Part shown: piece by piece, positions 36,701 to 47,356 of the stretch
Layout of the letters: every line of letters starts with the position of its first letter
Position numbering within the stretch: position 1 is the stretch's first letter
NCBI GenBank assembly: GCA_964019135.1
Contig: OZ025248.1
Location: forward strand, 37,007,670-37,071,669
Reading direction: 5' to 3'
DNA length: 64,000 nt
From: Arenicola marina
Lineage: Eukaryota > Annelida > Polychaeta > Arenicolidae
The notes under the pieces: model-generated
What the model saw: the letters and a program-made list of their open reading frames with translations, nothing else
What the model was told of the DNA's origin: nothing
Databases searched by the model: none
Position numbers and translations under genes: made by a program

Positions 36701-39394
36701 CCATGGCCCAGGGGTACTGAGACAAGCGATGTGTGTGGGATAAGACCCATGGCCCAGGGGTACTGAGACAAGCGATGTGTGTGGGATAAGACCCATGGCC
36801 CAGGGGTACTGAGACAAGCGATGTGTGTGGGATAAGACCCATTGCCCAGGGGTACTGAGACAAGCGATGTGTGTGGGATAAGACCCATGGCCCAGGGGTA
36901 CTGAGACAAGCGATGTGTGTGGGATAAGACCCATGGCCCAGGGGTACTGAGACAAGCGATGTGTGTGGGATAAGACTCATGGCCCAGGGGTACTGAGACA
37001 AGCGATGTGTGTGGAATAAGACTCATTGCCCAGGGGTACTGAGACAAGCGATGTGTGTGGGATAAGACCCATGGCCCAGGGGTACTGAGACAAGCGATGT
37101 GTGTGGGATAAGACCCATGGCCCAGGGGTACTGAGACAAGCGATGTGTGTGGGATAAGACCCATGGCCCAGGGGTACTGAGACAAGCGATGTGTGTGGGA
37201 TAAGACCCATGGCCCAGGGGTCCTGAGACAAGCGATGTGTGTGGGATAAGACCCATTGCCCAGGGGTACTGAGACAAGCGATGTGTGTGGAATAAGACTC
37301 ATTGCCCATGGGTACTGAGACAAGCGATGTGTGTGGGATAAGACCCATTGCCCAGGGGTACTGAGACAAGCGATGTGTGTGGGATAAGACCCATGGCCCA
37401 GGGGTACTGAGACAAGCGATGTGTGTAGGATAAGACCCATGGCCCAGGAGTACTGAGACAATCGATGTGTGTGGGATAAGACCCATGGCCCAGGGGTCCT
37501 GAGACAAGCGATGTGTGTGGGATAAGACCCATTGCCCAGGGGTACTGAGACAAGCGATGTGTGTGGGATAATACCCATTGCCCAGGGGTACTGAGACAAG
37601 CGATGTGTGTGGGATAAGACCCATGGCCCAGGGGTCCTGAGACAAGCGATGTGTGTGGGATAAGACCCATTGCCCAGGGGTCCTGAGACAAGCGATGTGT
37701 GTGGGATAAGACCCATGGCCCAGGGGTCCTGAGACAAGCGATGTGTGTGGGATAATACCCATGGCCCAGGGGTCCTGAGACAAGCGATGTGTGTGGGATA
37801 AGACCCATGGCCCAGGGGTACTGAGACAAGCGATGTGTGTGGGATAAGACCCATGGCCCAGGGGTACTGAGTCAAGCGATGTGTGTGGGATAAGACCCAT
37901 GGCCCAGGGGTACTGAGACAAGCGATGTGTGTGGGATAAGACCCATGGCCCAGGGGTCCTGAGACAAGCGATGTGTGTGGGATAAGACCCATGGCCCAGG
38001 GGTACTGAGACAAGCGATGTGTGTGGGATAAGACCCATTGCCCAGGGGTACTGAGACAAGCGATGTGTGTGGGATAAGACCCATGGCCCAGGGGTCCTGA
38101 GACAAGCGATGTGTGTGGGATAAGACCCATGGCCCAGAGGTACTGAGACAAGCGATGTGTGTGGGATAAGACCCATTGCCCAGGGGTACTGAGACAAGCG
38201 ATGTGTGTGGGATAAGACTCTTGGCCCAGGGGTACTGAGACAAGCGATGTGTGTGGGATAAGACCCATGGCCCAGGGGTCCTGAGACAAGCGATGTGTGT
38301 GGGATAAGACCCATGGCCCAGGGGTACTGAGACAAGCGATGTGTGTGGGATAAGACCCATGGCCCAGGGGTACTGAGACAATCGATGTGTGTGGGATAAG
38401 ACCCATGGCCCAGGGGTCCTGAGACAAGCGATGTGTGTGGGATAAGACCCATGACCCAGGGGTACTGAGACAAGCGATGTGTGTGGGATAAGACCCATGG
38501 GCCAGGGGTACTAAGACAAGCGATGTGTGTGGGATAAGACCCATGGCCCAGGGGTACTGAGACAAGCGATGTGTGTGGGATAAGACCCATGGCCCAGGGG
38601 TACTGAGACAAGCGATGTGTGTGGGATAAGACCCATGGCCCAGGGGTCCTGAGACAAGCGATGTGTGTGGGATAAGACCCATGGCCCAGGGGTACTGAGA
38701 CAAGCGATGTGTGTGGGATAAGACCCATGGCCCAGGGGTACTGAGACAAGCGATGTGTGTGGGATATGACCCATGGCCCAGGGGTCCTGAGACAAGCGAT
38801 GTGTGTGGGATAAGACCCATGACCCAGGGGTACTGAGACAAGCGATGTGTGTGGGATAAAACCCATGGGCCAGGGGTACTAAGACAAGCGATGTGTGTGG
38901 GATAAGACCCATGGCCCAGGGGTACTGAGACAAGCGATGTGTGTGGGATAAGACCCATGGCCCAGATGTACTGAGACAAGCGATGTGTGTGGGATAAGAC
39001 CCATGGCCCAGGGGTCCTGAGACAAGCGATGTGTGTGGGATAAGACCCATGGCCCAGGGGTACTGAGACAAGCGATGTGTGTGGGATAAGACCCATTGCC
39101 CAGGGGTACTGAGACAAGCGATGTGTGTGGTATAAGACCCATGGCCCAGGGGTACTGAGACAAGCGATGTGTGTGGGATAAGACCCATGGCCCAGGGGTA
39201 CTGAGACAAGCGATGTGTGTGGGATAAGACCCATTGCCCAGGGGTACTGAGACAAGCGATGTGTGTGGGATAAGACCCATTGCCCAAGGGTCCTGAGACA
39301 AGCGATGTGTGTGGGATAAGACCCATTGCCCAGGGGTCCTCAGACAAGCGATGTGTGTGGGATAAGACCCATGGCCCAGGGGTCCTGAGACAAG
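33780..39394. repeat. 46-bp satellite array, about 122 units
   Basis: Uninterrupted head-to-tail units CAAGCGATGTGTGTGGGATA then AGACCCATGGCCCAGGGGTA then CTGAGA. Main variants are CCATGG/CCATTG, GGTAC/GGTCC, GGGATA/GGAATA and ACCCAT/ACTCAT. The minus-strand reading has no stop in any of its three frames, so frames of up to 958 codons appear as a 46-residue repeat cycling through the three frames. This is a property of the unit and not evidence of a gene. A single diverged copy of the unit survives at 52907-52961 in segment B. Confidence 0.97.
34158..38476. repeat. 2,116-bp higher-order duplication inside the 46-bp array
   Basis: About 34158-36360 matches about 36274-38476 at a constant offset of 2,116 bases (46 units of 46 bp). 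Shared rare variants include GGAATAAGACTCATTGCCCA at 34252 and 36368, CCCATGGGTACTGAG near 35189 and 37305, and GATAATACCC near 35451 and 37567. One difference seen is GTGAGATAAG (about 35952) against GTGGGATAAG (about 38068). Near-identity implies a recent unequal exchange or an assembly duplication. Confidence 0.85.
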
Positions 39395-39779
39395 TAATAC
39401 GTGAGTGACCATGTGCTTTGGCAAAAGCGATGTATCGCATATATATGTAATGGCCCGGATGACTGGGAAACTAATATTCCCTCCGCGTGGCGCTAGGGGT
39501 AAACACACGTAATATCGGTGTCCATGGCACTACACTGCCAGCATAAAGACATTGGTTGTGTGTGGGGTCTGAGCCAGGCACAGGCTCGCCATATGCTGTT
39601 TATAGGCCAACATGATGAAGTGCACCATCATGTTCTGAGTTGAGCATTAATGTTTGGGATTGGTGCACCCCCGATGACACATTCGCTTTTGGGAGGCATC
39701 TAAATTATATTCCTCATTCAAAATCCCCAATAGACTCGGGCCGGGAACCATTCTCTTATGCTTCATTAACTAATGGCTC
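39395..39779. other. Unique part of segment A right of the satellite
   Basis: No gene recognised. Only weak similarity to the corresponding part of segment B. Confidence 0.4.
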
Positions 39780-40160
39780 CGTTCGGACAGCGGACGTCAG
39801 GGGAGATTAAACGAATTAATGGTAGGACGGAGAACCAAAATGTTCAATGAATCCCGTGCGGCAATACATTAGAGTGTGTGGAGCGTAAAGTCTTATTAAC
39901 AAAAACACACATTAATAGAATAAGATTTAGGGCGGGCCATTTGTGGCACGACAATGCTGATGCTTCATTCTGCCTGTAATGTTTACCATGGGAAGCCTTC
40001 AGAAGTTGTTTCTCCCCCGATGTCCTTTAGACATAGAGGGAGACTCGCTCTCCTGTGGTTCATAACGTGAACGGTTTGGGTCGATCGTAGACGTCTCCAA
40101 GGACAGTCGAGTCGATGGCATCCGGGCATTTTGGTGGTGGAGCTTGAGGCTACTGCCTCT
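39780..40160 (+). repeat. Y-module copy in segment A
   Basis: Contains ACACGACAATGCTGATG-like sequence (about 39948), GCCTGTAATG, CCCGATGTCC, GAGACTCGCTCTCCTGTGG and CATAACGTGAA, in the same order as at 53106-53515 (segment B). More distant matches lie at 45620-46065 and, inverted, at 62745-63120. Confidence 0.75.
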
Positions 40161-40439
40161 ATACTGAGGAATCTACTTTGTCTGGCGCCGCTTCCAGACG
40201 TCTTATCATCAATAACGTTATCGTCATTATATTAAAAATCATATGTAAGATGTAAATGACATTCATCACCAGATTGGCGGTAAAGGGAACAATTCCAGTT
40301 ATGTAAATACTGACAATAATGATAATGAAGATTCTGGCACTAACGATAACATTGACGATTCTGATAGTGATAACGTTGATGGAAACACTGACAATGATAC
40401 TGATATTAGCCTACAATCACTGGTTATGTTAATAATGCT

Positions 40440-40865
40440 ACTGACCCATCAGGTGTTAATAATGATACTGATCCTAACGTTCTTAATAATGATACTGATC
40501 CTAACGTTCTTAATAATGATACTGATCCTAACGTTCTTAATAATGATACTGATCCTAACGTTCTTAATAATGATACTGATCCTAACGTTCTTAATAATGA
40601 TACTGATCCTATTGCTGTTAACAATGATACTGATCCTATTGCTGTTAATAATGATACTGATCCTAACGTTCTTAATAATGATACTGATCCTAACGTTCTT
40701 AATAATGATACTGATCCTATTGCTGTTAATAATGATACTGATCCTATTGCTGTTAACAATGGCACTGATCTTAGCGATGTTGGGAATATTAATAATCATA
40801 ATGATGTTACTCATGACACTGATCATAATGCTATTAATAATAAATACCGATCCTAATGTTGCTAA
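40440..40865 (+). repeat. 27-bp tandem repeat, about 12 clear units plus decayed edges
   Basis: Unit AATAATGATACTGATCCTAA then CGTTCTT, alternating with a variant ending TTGCTGTT. Type order is five CGTTCTT units, two TTGCTGTT, two CGTTCTT, two TTGCTGTT, which suggests block duplication. The flank at 40310-40430 is Asp/Asn-codon-like degenerate sequence. The position is homologous to the 30-bp array of segment B (53931-54197), and both units share GATCCTAA. Confidence 0.9.
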
Positions 40866-41464
40866 TATATGACAACGTTCTAACAGTTAATGCTGCAGGT
40901 GACGAAAGCGATTGATCACAGTCATAAAAGTAAGTAATGATGAGCATGGCTGGAATAATAATGATACTGATGAAAGGCATGACCAGACTAACACTGATAA
41001 GTCACATGATATGAATGAAGAATAGCAATGGTAGTTGTGATGATTATCACAGGTTAATTATGGTAATGATATTCAAATGTTAATCTGATGGTATTATGGT
41101 GCTGGTGTACTTGATGGTAATGCTGAAAACTATAACCAGCCTCTCCTAATGCAACAAAGATTCCAGCGTTTTGATGGCTTAATAACAAAGAAGAAACCGA
41201 TATGGCTTAATAGCAAAGAGGAAACCGTTGTCAATGAGCTGTCGGCCCGACCGTGTTACGGGGCTGGTGTGGGCGAGGCCAGTCACGTGCCCACACCCAC
41301 GCGCCAACCTAATGCGCTGGCGAATATCTGTGGAGTCGTTTATGCGGACATTTGCTATTCACAAAACCTTCTTTGCATTTGCAGCTGATTGCCTCAACAA
41401 GATCTTATTATTCACTTGGATGCCTTGCCACGTGTCAGTGTCAATGGGTTCGAAGTACACAGAT

Positions 41465-43264
41465 GCGGTGTGTTGCGGTGCCGTACTGTACTTGTTCAGG
41501 CCCACATGGGCATGCGGTGTGTTTGCGGTGCCGTACTGTACTTGTTTAGGCCCACATGGGCATGCGGTGTGTTTGCGGTGCCGTACTGTACTTGTTTAGG
41601 CCCACATGGGCATGCGGTGTGTTTGCGGTGCCGTACTGTACTTGTTTAGGCCCACATGGGCATGCGGTGTGTTTGCGGTGCCGTACTGTACTTGTTTAGG
41701 CCCACATGGGCATGCGGTGTGTTTGCGGTGCCGTACTGTACTTGTTTAGGCCCACATGGGCATGCGGTGTGTTTGCGGTGTGGTACTGTACTTGTTTAGG
41801 CCCACATGGGCATGTGGTGGCTTTGCGGTGCCGTACTGTACTTGTTTAGGCCCACTTGGGCATGCGGTGTGTTTGCGGTGCCGTACTGTACTTGTTTAGG
41901 CCCACATGGGCATGCGGTGTGTTTGCGGTGCCGTACTGTACTTGTTTAGGCCCACATGGGCGTGCGGTGTGTTTGAGGTGCCGTACTGTACTTGTTTAGG
42001 CCCACATGGGCATGCGGTGTGTTTGCGGTGCCGTACTGTACTTGTTTAGGCCCACATGGGCATGCGGTGTGTTTGCGGTGCCGTACTGTACTTGTTTAGG
42101 CCCACATGGGCATGCGGTGTGTTTGCGGTGCCGTACTGTACTTGTTTAGGCCCACATGGGCGTGCGGTGTGTTTGAGGTGCCGTACTGTACTTGTTTAGG
42201 CCCACATGGGCATGCGGTGTGTTTGCGGTGCCGTACTGTACTTGTTTAGGCCCACATGGGCATGCGGTGTGTTTGCGGTGCCATACTGTACTTGTTTAGG
42301 CCCGCATGGGCATGCGGTGTGTTTGCGGTGCCGTACTGTACTTGTTTAGGCCCACATGGGCATGCGGTGTGTTTGCGGTGCCGTACTGTACTTGTTTAGG
42401 CCCACATGGGCATGCGGTGTGTTTGCGGTGCCGTACTGTACTTGTTTAGGCCCACATGGGCATGCGGTGTGTTTGCGGTGTGGTACTGTACTTGTTTAGG
42501 CCCACATGGGCATGTGGTGGCTTTGCGGTGCCGTACTGTACTTGTTTAGGCCCACTTGGGCATGCGGTGTGTTTGCGGTGCCGTACTGTACTTGTTTAGG
42601 CCCACATGGGCATGCGGTGTGTTTGCGGTGCCGTACTGTACTTGTTTAGGCCCACATGGGCATGCGGTATGTTTGCGGTGCCGTACTGGACTTGTTTAGG
42701 CCCACATGGGCATGCGGTGTGTTTGCGGTGCCGTACTGTACTTGTTTAGGCCCACATGGGCATGCGGTGTGTTTGCGGTGTCGTACTGTACTTGTTTAGG
42801 CCCACATGGGCATGCGGTGTGTTTGCGGTGCCGTACTGTACTTGTTTAGGCCCACATGGGCATGCGGTATGTTTGCGGTGCCGTACTGTACTTGTTTAGG
42901 CCCACATGGGCATGCGGTGTGTTTGCGGTGCCGTACTGTACTTGTTTAGGCCCACATGGGCATGCGGTGTGTTTGCGGTGCCGTACTGTACTTGTTTAGG
43001 CCCACATGGGCATGCGGTGTGTTTGCGGTGCCGTACTGTACTTGTTTAGGCCCACATGGGCATGCGGTGTGTTTGCGGTGCCGTACTGTACTTGTTTAGG
43101 CCCACATGGGCATGCGGTGTGTTTGCGGTGCCGTACTGTACTTGTTTAGGCCTACATGGGCATGCGGTGTGTTTGCGGTGCCGTACTGTACTTGTTTAGG
43201 CCTACATGGGCATGCGGTGTTTTTGCGGTGCCGTACTGTACTTGTTTAGGCCCACATGAGCATT
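41465..43264 (+). repeat. 50-bp minisatellite array, 36 units
   Basis: Unit CATGCGGTGTGTTTGCGGTG then CCGTACTGTACTTGTTTAGG then CCCACATGGG. A marker trio (TGGTACTGTA, CATGTGGTGGC, CCCACTTGGG) occurs at about 41781-41860 and again at about 42481-42560, exactly 700 bases (14 units) apart. Other marker pairs (GTTTGAGGTG at 41971/42171; GCGGTATGTT at 42664/42864) are 200 bases apart. There are no unique spacers. Confidence 0.97.
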
Positions 43265-43267
43265 TTA

Positions 43268-43690
43268 GTTAGGGTGTGTTCGATTTACATGAAACTAAAA
43301 CCGGTTTGTCGAACTGACTATTCGACAGGAGAAGAACCGAAATCGGTTTGCTCAAAACAGTGTAGCTATCGAGAGAGCTGGTTTGACGGTATCGGTTTCG
43401 CGGAACTGTCAGTTCAGTCAACATAGTAAATCATAAATGTAATGAATACAGAATTCTCGACACAAGTATGAGACTAATGTATTAACGGACAGTCCAATCG
43501 CGGATTAAAAAAATGAAACAGACGGCTTAGTTATGCTAGCGTAACTTCATAAGCACAAGGCCATCGCCAAAATACATAATGAAACTGTAAACAAATGGAA
43601 CTATGGAACTAGGTGGGCAAACCGTTGAAACCGGTTTCAAAAACGGTTTCGGTTTCGCGCCGGTTTCAGGTGAATCAAACCTACCCTTAG
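43268..43690. mobile_element. MITE-like element with imperfect TIRs and ACCGGTTT motifs
   Basis: The left end AGGGTGTGTTCGATTTACAT (43271) matches the reverse complement of the right end, AGGGTAGGTTTGATTCACCT (ending 43687), followed in both by GAAAC. The inside repeats the near-palindrome AACCGGTTT and related GGTTTCGG motifs. No clear target-site duplication was found. It lies directly against the right end of the 50-bp array. Confidence 0.6.
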
Positions 43691-44674
43691 TGCAATATGT
43701 GATGTTTGGCTTCAGGATCTCCGTTCAGTAGTTACAAAGACGATCGCTGAGGTACACGACTGTTGTATTATTGCGTCAAAATGTGGACACACAGGTGAAC
43801 CGAGACGACCGGCATATTTTTACTTCCAATATATTTTTATTCGAATGTCACTAAACTGGGGCTCACTTAATAGGACCAACTACCGTACGGACAAGGCGTA
43901 TTGCAAGAACGACTACACAAAGAATATGCGTTCGGTTTTCTCGGATAATTGCGACCTGGCCAGCCTAAGTGCGGCAGTGAATGACTGGTACGGTAAGCGT
44001 CTAAAGGCCTACGCGGCCTTCACCGGGAATATTGCTTCTTTATAACCTGGCCATTGACGCCAATGTCGTTCTATAATTAATCGATCTATTCGAACAGGCA
44101 CAGGTCACCTCAAAGGGGGGAGCCGGCCTTGAAGGTCAAGGCCAAGCTCCTATTATTCTTTTGATTTTCTGGAGTAACCTTGTAATCTCTTTACTGCTTT
44201 GGTCTGCTCGCCGTTACTGGAAGCATTGGCTGAGAGGAAACGAGCCCCTCCCGCAATGGTAAGGGCAGGCCATACAGAAAACATTGTTGCAGCGCTAACC
44301 GTCCATTTGCCAACGCCCTTTGCCACTTTGTCAGTGAGCGAGGACAGTTAGACCTATGCCCCTTCATGTGGCGCCGGTCATTATTCGGTGCAAGAGGCAG
44401 CCTGTCCTTATCTGTTATAGGATTGTGGCATTGTCAATGGGACTTTGATAATTCCCCGATATTAAATATCCACAGAGCCCTTTGTGATCACCCTCTGTCG
44501 TTAAGCGCTGTGTTCGTCCCATGCGGCCACCCTTTGTGATCACGGTTTACGCTGATGTTGGATGTAATTGTTTGATACCCGTCTGGAGAAGCGTCGCACA
44601 AAGGCACTTTATCACACGTTCCCTTCAACCCTCCACATCTTATGATCGGGTGGGTGTAGCCATAGATCATTATG
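43691..44674. other. Non-coding region
   Basis: No recognised gene. The 66-codon frame at 43845-44045 has no family match. Confidence 0.5.
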
Positions 44675-44870
44675 AAGCCTATAATGGATGTGTCTGCTGG
44701 TTCGGCGAGCATGGTAATGCAGCCCCAGACATTGCCTGCAATCTGTCACACTGGAGTCTGCTGGTGAAGGTCAAACCCGTGCCTCGGCCAGTGTCGCTTG
44801 CGTCTCGAAATGTTGAGCATAACTCTTTTTGCGTTTCGCATTTATGTTAGACATTGTCCTTAAATTCACC
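44675..44870 (+). repeat. X module, left (C) arm
   Basis: Contains CATTGCCTGCAATCTGTCAC and TGGAGTC. The reverse complement of 63645-63860 reads CATTGTCTGCAATCTGTCAC and TGGAGTC in the same order, with GGCGAGCATGG/GGCGAACATGG upstream and TCTCGAAATGTTG/TCTCAAAATGTTG downstream. Confidence 0.75.
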
Positions 44871-45619
44871 ACAAAGTAACGGATCTAAATGCGTGACAAC
44901 ATTTTATTGATCCGATTCATATCAATGCATAATTCAAAATGCGACATATCTTGACAGGTATACATGTTATGTACCAACATATTAAACTTTCTTATAATGC
45001 AACGTTCCTGTGCACATCATTTTTAAAATTTAAATAAACATGACTCCATGGAAAAGTTAAAACTATTAAATTTTATTTGTGGCAGGCCTGGAGTTTTCAG
45101 TGATGTGTTAACAACCGCTGCACAATTCATCCGTGATCGGGTGGGCTGTCAAGCTTGGAACTGCCAAAACCCCTATTTCATGGTTGATAATGCAGAACAA
45201 ATGAGAAGCAATAAAGCAGCTTCACTGGTTGATCGAATATCGACAGTTCACATTTAGGTTCCTGCCAAACGATAATAGGATTTATGGCTTGTAATCTCCC
45301 CACATTACCTGAACCCCAGCCCGCCAGCTCACTGACGCCCTTCTTACAGAACACTGCTACTGAAGGTGTGTAACTCCTATTGTCAACACGTGATAGGTGT
45401 AACAAGCCATGCGTCACCATTCCTATCACAAGGTAAAAGTATATGTCTGTCTCGAGAGGCCGTCTTTAGAAATCTCTGGGGACCTCATTTGGACTGTCCG
45501 CGATCCAGTGGCACGAAGGGGATGTCCAAGGAAGCTATGTCGACCACGCCATGGGGTCGGTCATTCCGGTTTCCGCGACAGTCTCATCAATTCAATATGG
45601 ACCTGACACTGTTCGCCCT
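44871..45619. other. Non-coding region between X and Y modules
   Basis: No recognised gene. The region equivalent to 63120-63645 is poorly conserved, and a SINE has entered the other arm. Confidence 0.45.
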
Positions 45620-46065
45620 CATTGCTATGTGATATAATGCGGTCCCAAGGAACGGAAGCCTCCGTGAACATCAATACACTCATCAGTGTGGGATATATAG
45701 CGCCTCATTGTGGCAAACAATCCGTGGTTCTGTGCCTTGTAGAACATGGACCGCTACGACAGAACATACACATACTGGCAACATGGAGGCGACTCCATTA
45801 TCGCTCGTAGCACTATAATGCTGATGGGTTTTGTCATTTGGTTTGGGGATATTGTCCGGGGGACGCACCCAGCGGTTGTCTCTCTGTCGATGTCGCCATG
45901 CTATATTGTACTGACACCAGACAATCGTTCTCCGGCGGCTCATAACGTGGAGGTTCTGGGTCCACTCTCAATGACTCGGGGGACAGGGACACACATTAAT
46001 AGCGAACAGAGAAGCACAGTTGCTGTGCTTACTATCAGTCAGTTTACCCCTGGATCTCGTGTTCT
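45620..46065 (+). repeat. Y module, left (C) arm
   Basis: Matches the reverse complement of 62745-63120: GGTTCTGTGCCTTGTAGAA, GACGCACCCAGCGGTTGTCT (one mismatch), GCTCATAACGTGGAGG and GACACACATTAATAGCGAAC appear in the same order. More distantly related to 39930-40130 and 53280-53480 through CATAACGTG. Overlapping open frames have no known domain. Confidence 0.85.
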
Positions 46066-47122
46066 CCAAGGCGCTGCTTAGCCTAGCATGGTGTGTTATC
46101 ACTACCATATCTGATAATAAATTATCCTTCAAAGTATCTGTTAAACGTCCTTCGTGGGTAGTTTGCGTAAGCATTGTTCCTGGCTTTATGTATTAAATAA
46201 CTATTCATGGCGTCGGTTAGATCACCCTCCATGGGATGACCTGTTTTGCGTGGCATCATAAAACAGTATACATAACAGTTAACGGATTCAATATGGTGTT
46301 TTTCAACAAATTTTAAGTTCATAATTTTAAGTCATTTTCATAGAATTGCTCTTTAATTAACTATTTGCACATTTTATTCGAACAGTGTTTTCTGAAATCG
46401 ACACAGGAAGACAATATGTTCTCACCTACTCTATGGTTGCCTAGTGATAGTCTCTCACAGTGTGCAATAGACATACCAGCCAGAGTGTCAATTCATGGTG
46501 ACATCACGCAAACGTATATCCTATGTACCGAAAGGACAAAAACAACGCCTGACCTACTAAATCCTTTCCCCTCTAGCTCTTCGTCTAACCTGTCCGTATT
46601 GTAACACCCCAGGGCATCCGACCATTTAAACGCGTTTATCGGTTGGGCTGCTAGTTTTAGGATTGCCTGGTGCACTGGGACCCGAATACCGATCCCGATC
46701 GATCGATCGTCTCACGCGAAAGTGCAATTTGAACGCTTGTCACTTGGTCGAATGAGGCGCTCAACAATATACCTCCTCCTGGTTTGGCCTCCGAGGGCGG
46801 ACGGAGAACAAGTTTATGAACGGTCCGCACGGGAAACTTGCTATCACCGCGAATATAAAGTTATTGAGACTGAAACCATCCAGCGTCACATCGGTTACGC
46901 AGGCCATGTCTCTAATGGCCACGTGCACGTCTGTCACTACATTGTACTGTTATTCGTCGGTCGTGTTTGTTTGTTAGTTTGTAAGTATGCATGTATATTT
47001 GTCAGTTTCACTCGAAAATTACAAGTCTCATAGCGTCCTAACGAATGCACATATCGGTTTACAATTGTTATTGCATGATAGCTACGCAGTAGGGCTACAA
47101 CATATTCGTCACGCAGATCGAA

Positions 47123-47141
47123 AGGTCAAAGGTCAAGGTCA
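47123..47141 (+). promoter_or_regulatory. AGGTCA direct-repeat cluster (DR1 plus adjacent half-site)
   Basis: Three AGGTCA half-sites: 47123-47128, 47130-47135 (1-base spacer, DR1 geometry) and 47136-47141. This matches nuclear-receptor half-sites, but it lies in repeat-like DNA far from any recognised gene, so function is doubtful. Confidence 0.3.
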
Positions 47142-47228
47142 CAGCGATTTTTGAAAAAAAACTAAGTACGCATATATCTCTGTTAATATTAAAGCTAGAG
47201 ATCTCTGGTTAGTTTAAGAATGTGCTAG

Positions 47229-47356
47229 CATTTAAGGCGCAGTTTTTAGGTATTGCTCACTTTTTGATGCGTAACACTCATTTTCGAGGAAACATTTAAG
47301 GCGCAGTTTTTAGGTATTGCTCACTTTTTGATGCGTAACACTCATTTTCGAGGAAA
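47229..47356 (+). repeat. Perfect 64-bp tandem duplication
   Basis: CATTTAAGGCGCAGTTTTTA begins at 47229 and again at 47293. The two 64-base copies are identical as read, pointing to a recent event. Confidence 0.95.

Larger units (their letters stand above)
32800..41450. repeat. Composite repeat, segment A (paralogue of 52030-59010)
   Basis: Collinear matches to segment B: GCTTGAGTGACC near 32877 and 52100; GCATTATCAGATCA near 32981 and 52194; TTACGTTGACGT near 33407 and 52467; CACAGACCAC..GTCAGTAACTTA near 33609 and 52713; GTAACCCTAATTTG near 33653 and 52790; the CATAACGTGAA module near 40060 and 53415; GTGCCCACACCCA near 41287 and 54650; and GGATGCCTT..GTCAG near 41420 and 58980. Divergence is considerable (about 76% identity in the last block, counted by eye). 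A is much longer because of array expansion at 33780-39394. No protein-coding frame is shared, and the nature of the segment is unknown. Confidence 0.75.

Noticed and set aside
7001-39394. Common origin of the 45/46-bp array (7.0-11.1 kb) and the 46-bp array (33.8-39.4 kb)
   Set aside because: Similar unit length only; no convincing alignment on either strand.
33604-39508. Very long minus-strand open frames (up to 958 codons) with a 46-residue repeat
   Set aside because: The 46-bp unit has no stop in any of its three minus frames, so length only reflects copy number; no flanking coding structure or domain.
7001-43264. Tandem arrays as possible CRISPR loci
   Set aside because: Units are contiguous with no unique spacers, no cas genes, and the DNA is animal.
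46722-47033. 103-codon ORF
   Set aside because: No domain recognised and it lies in repeat-like DNA.
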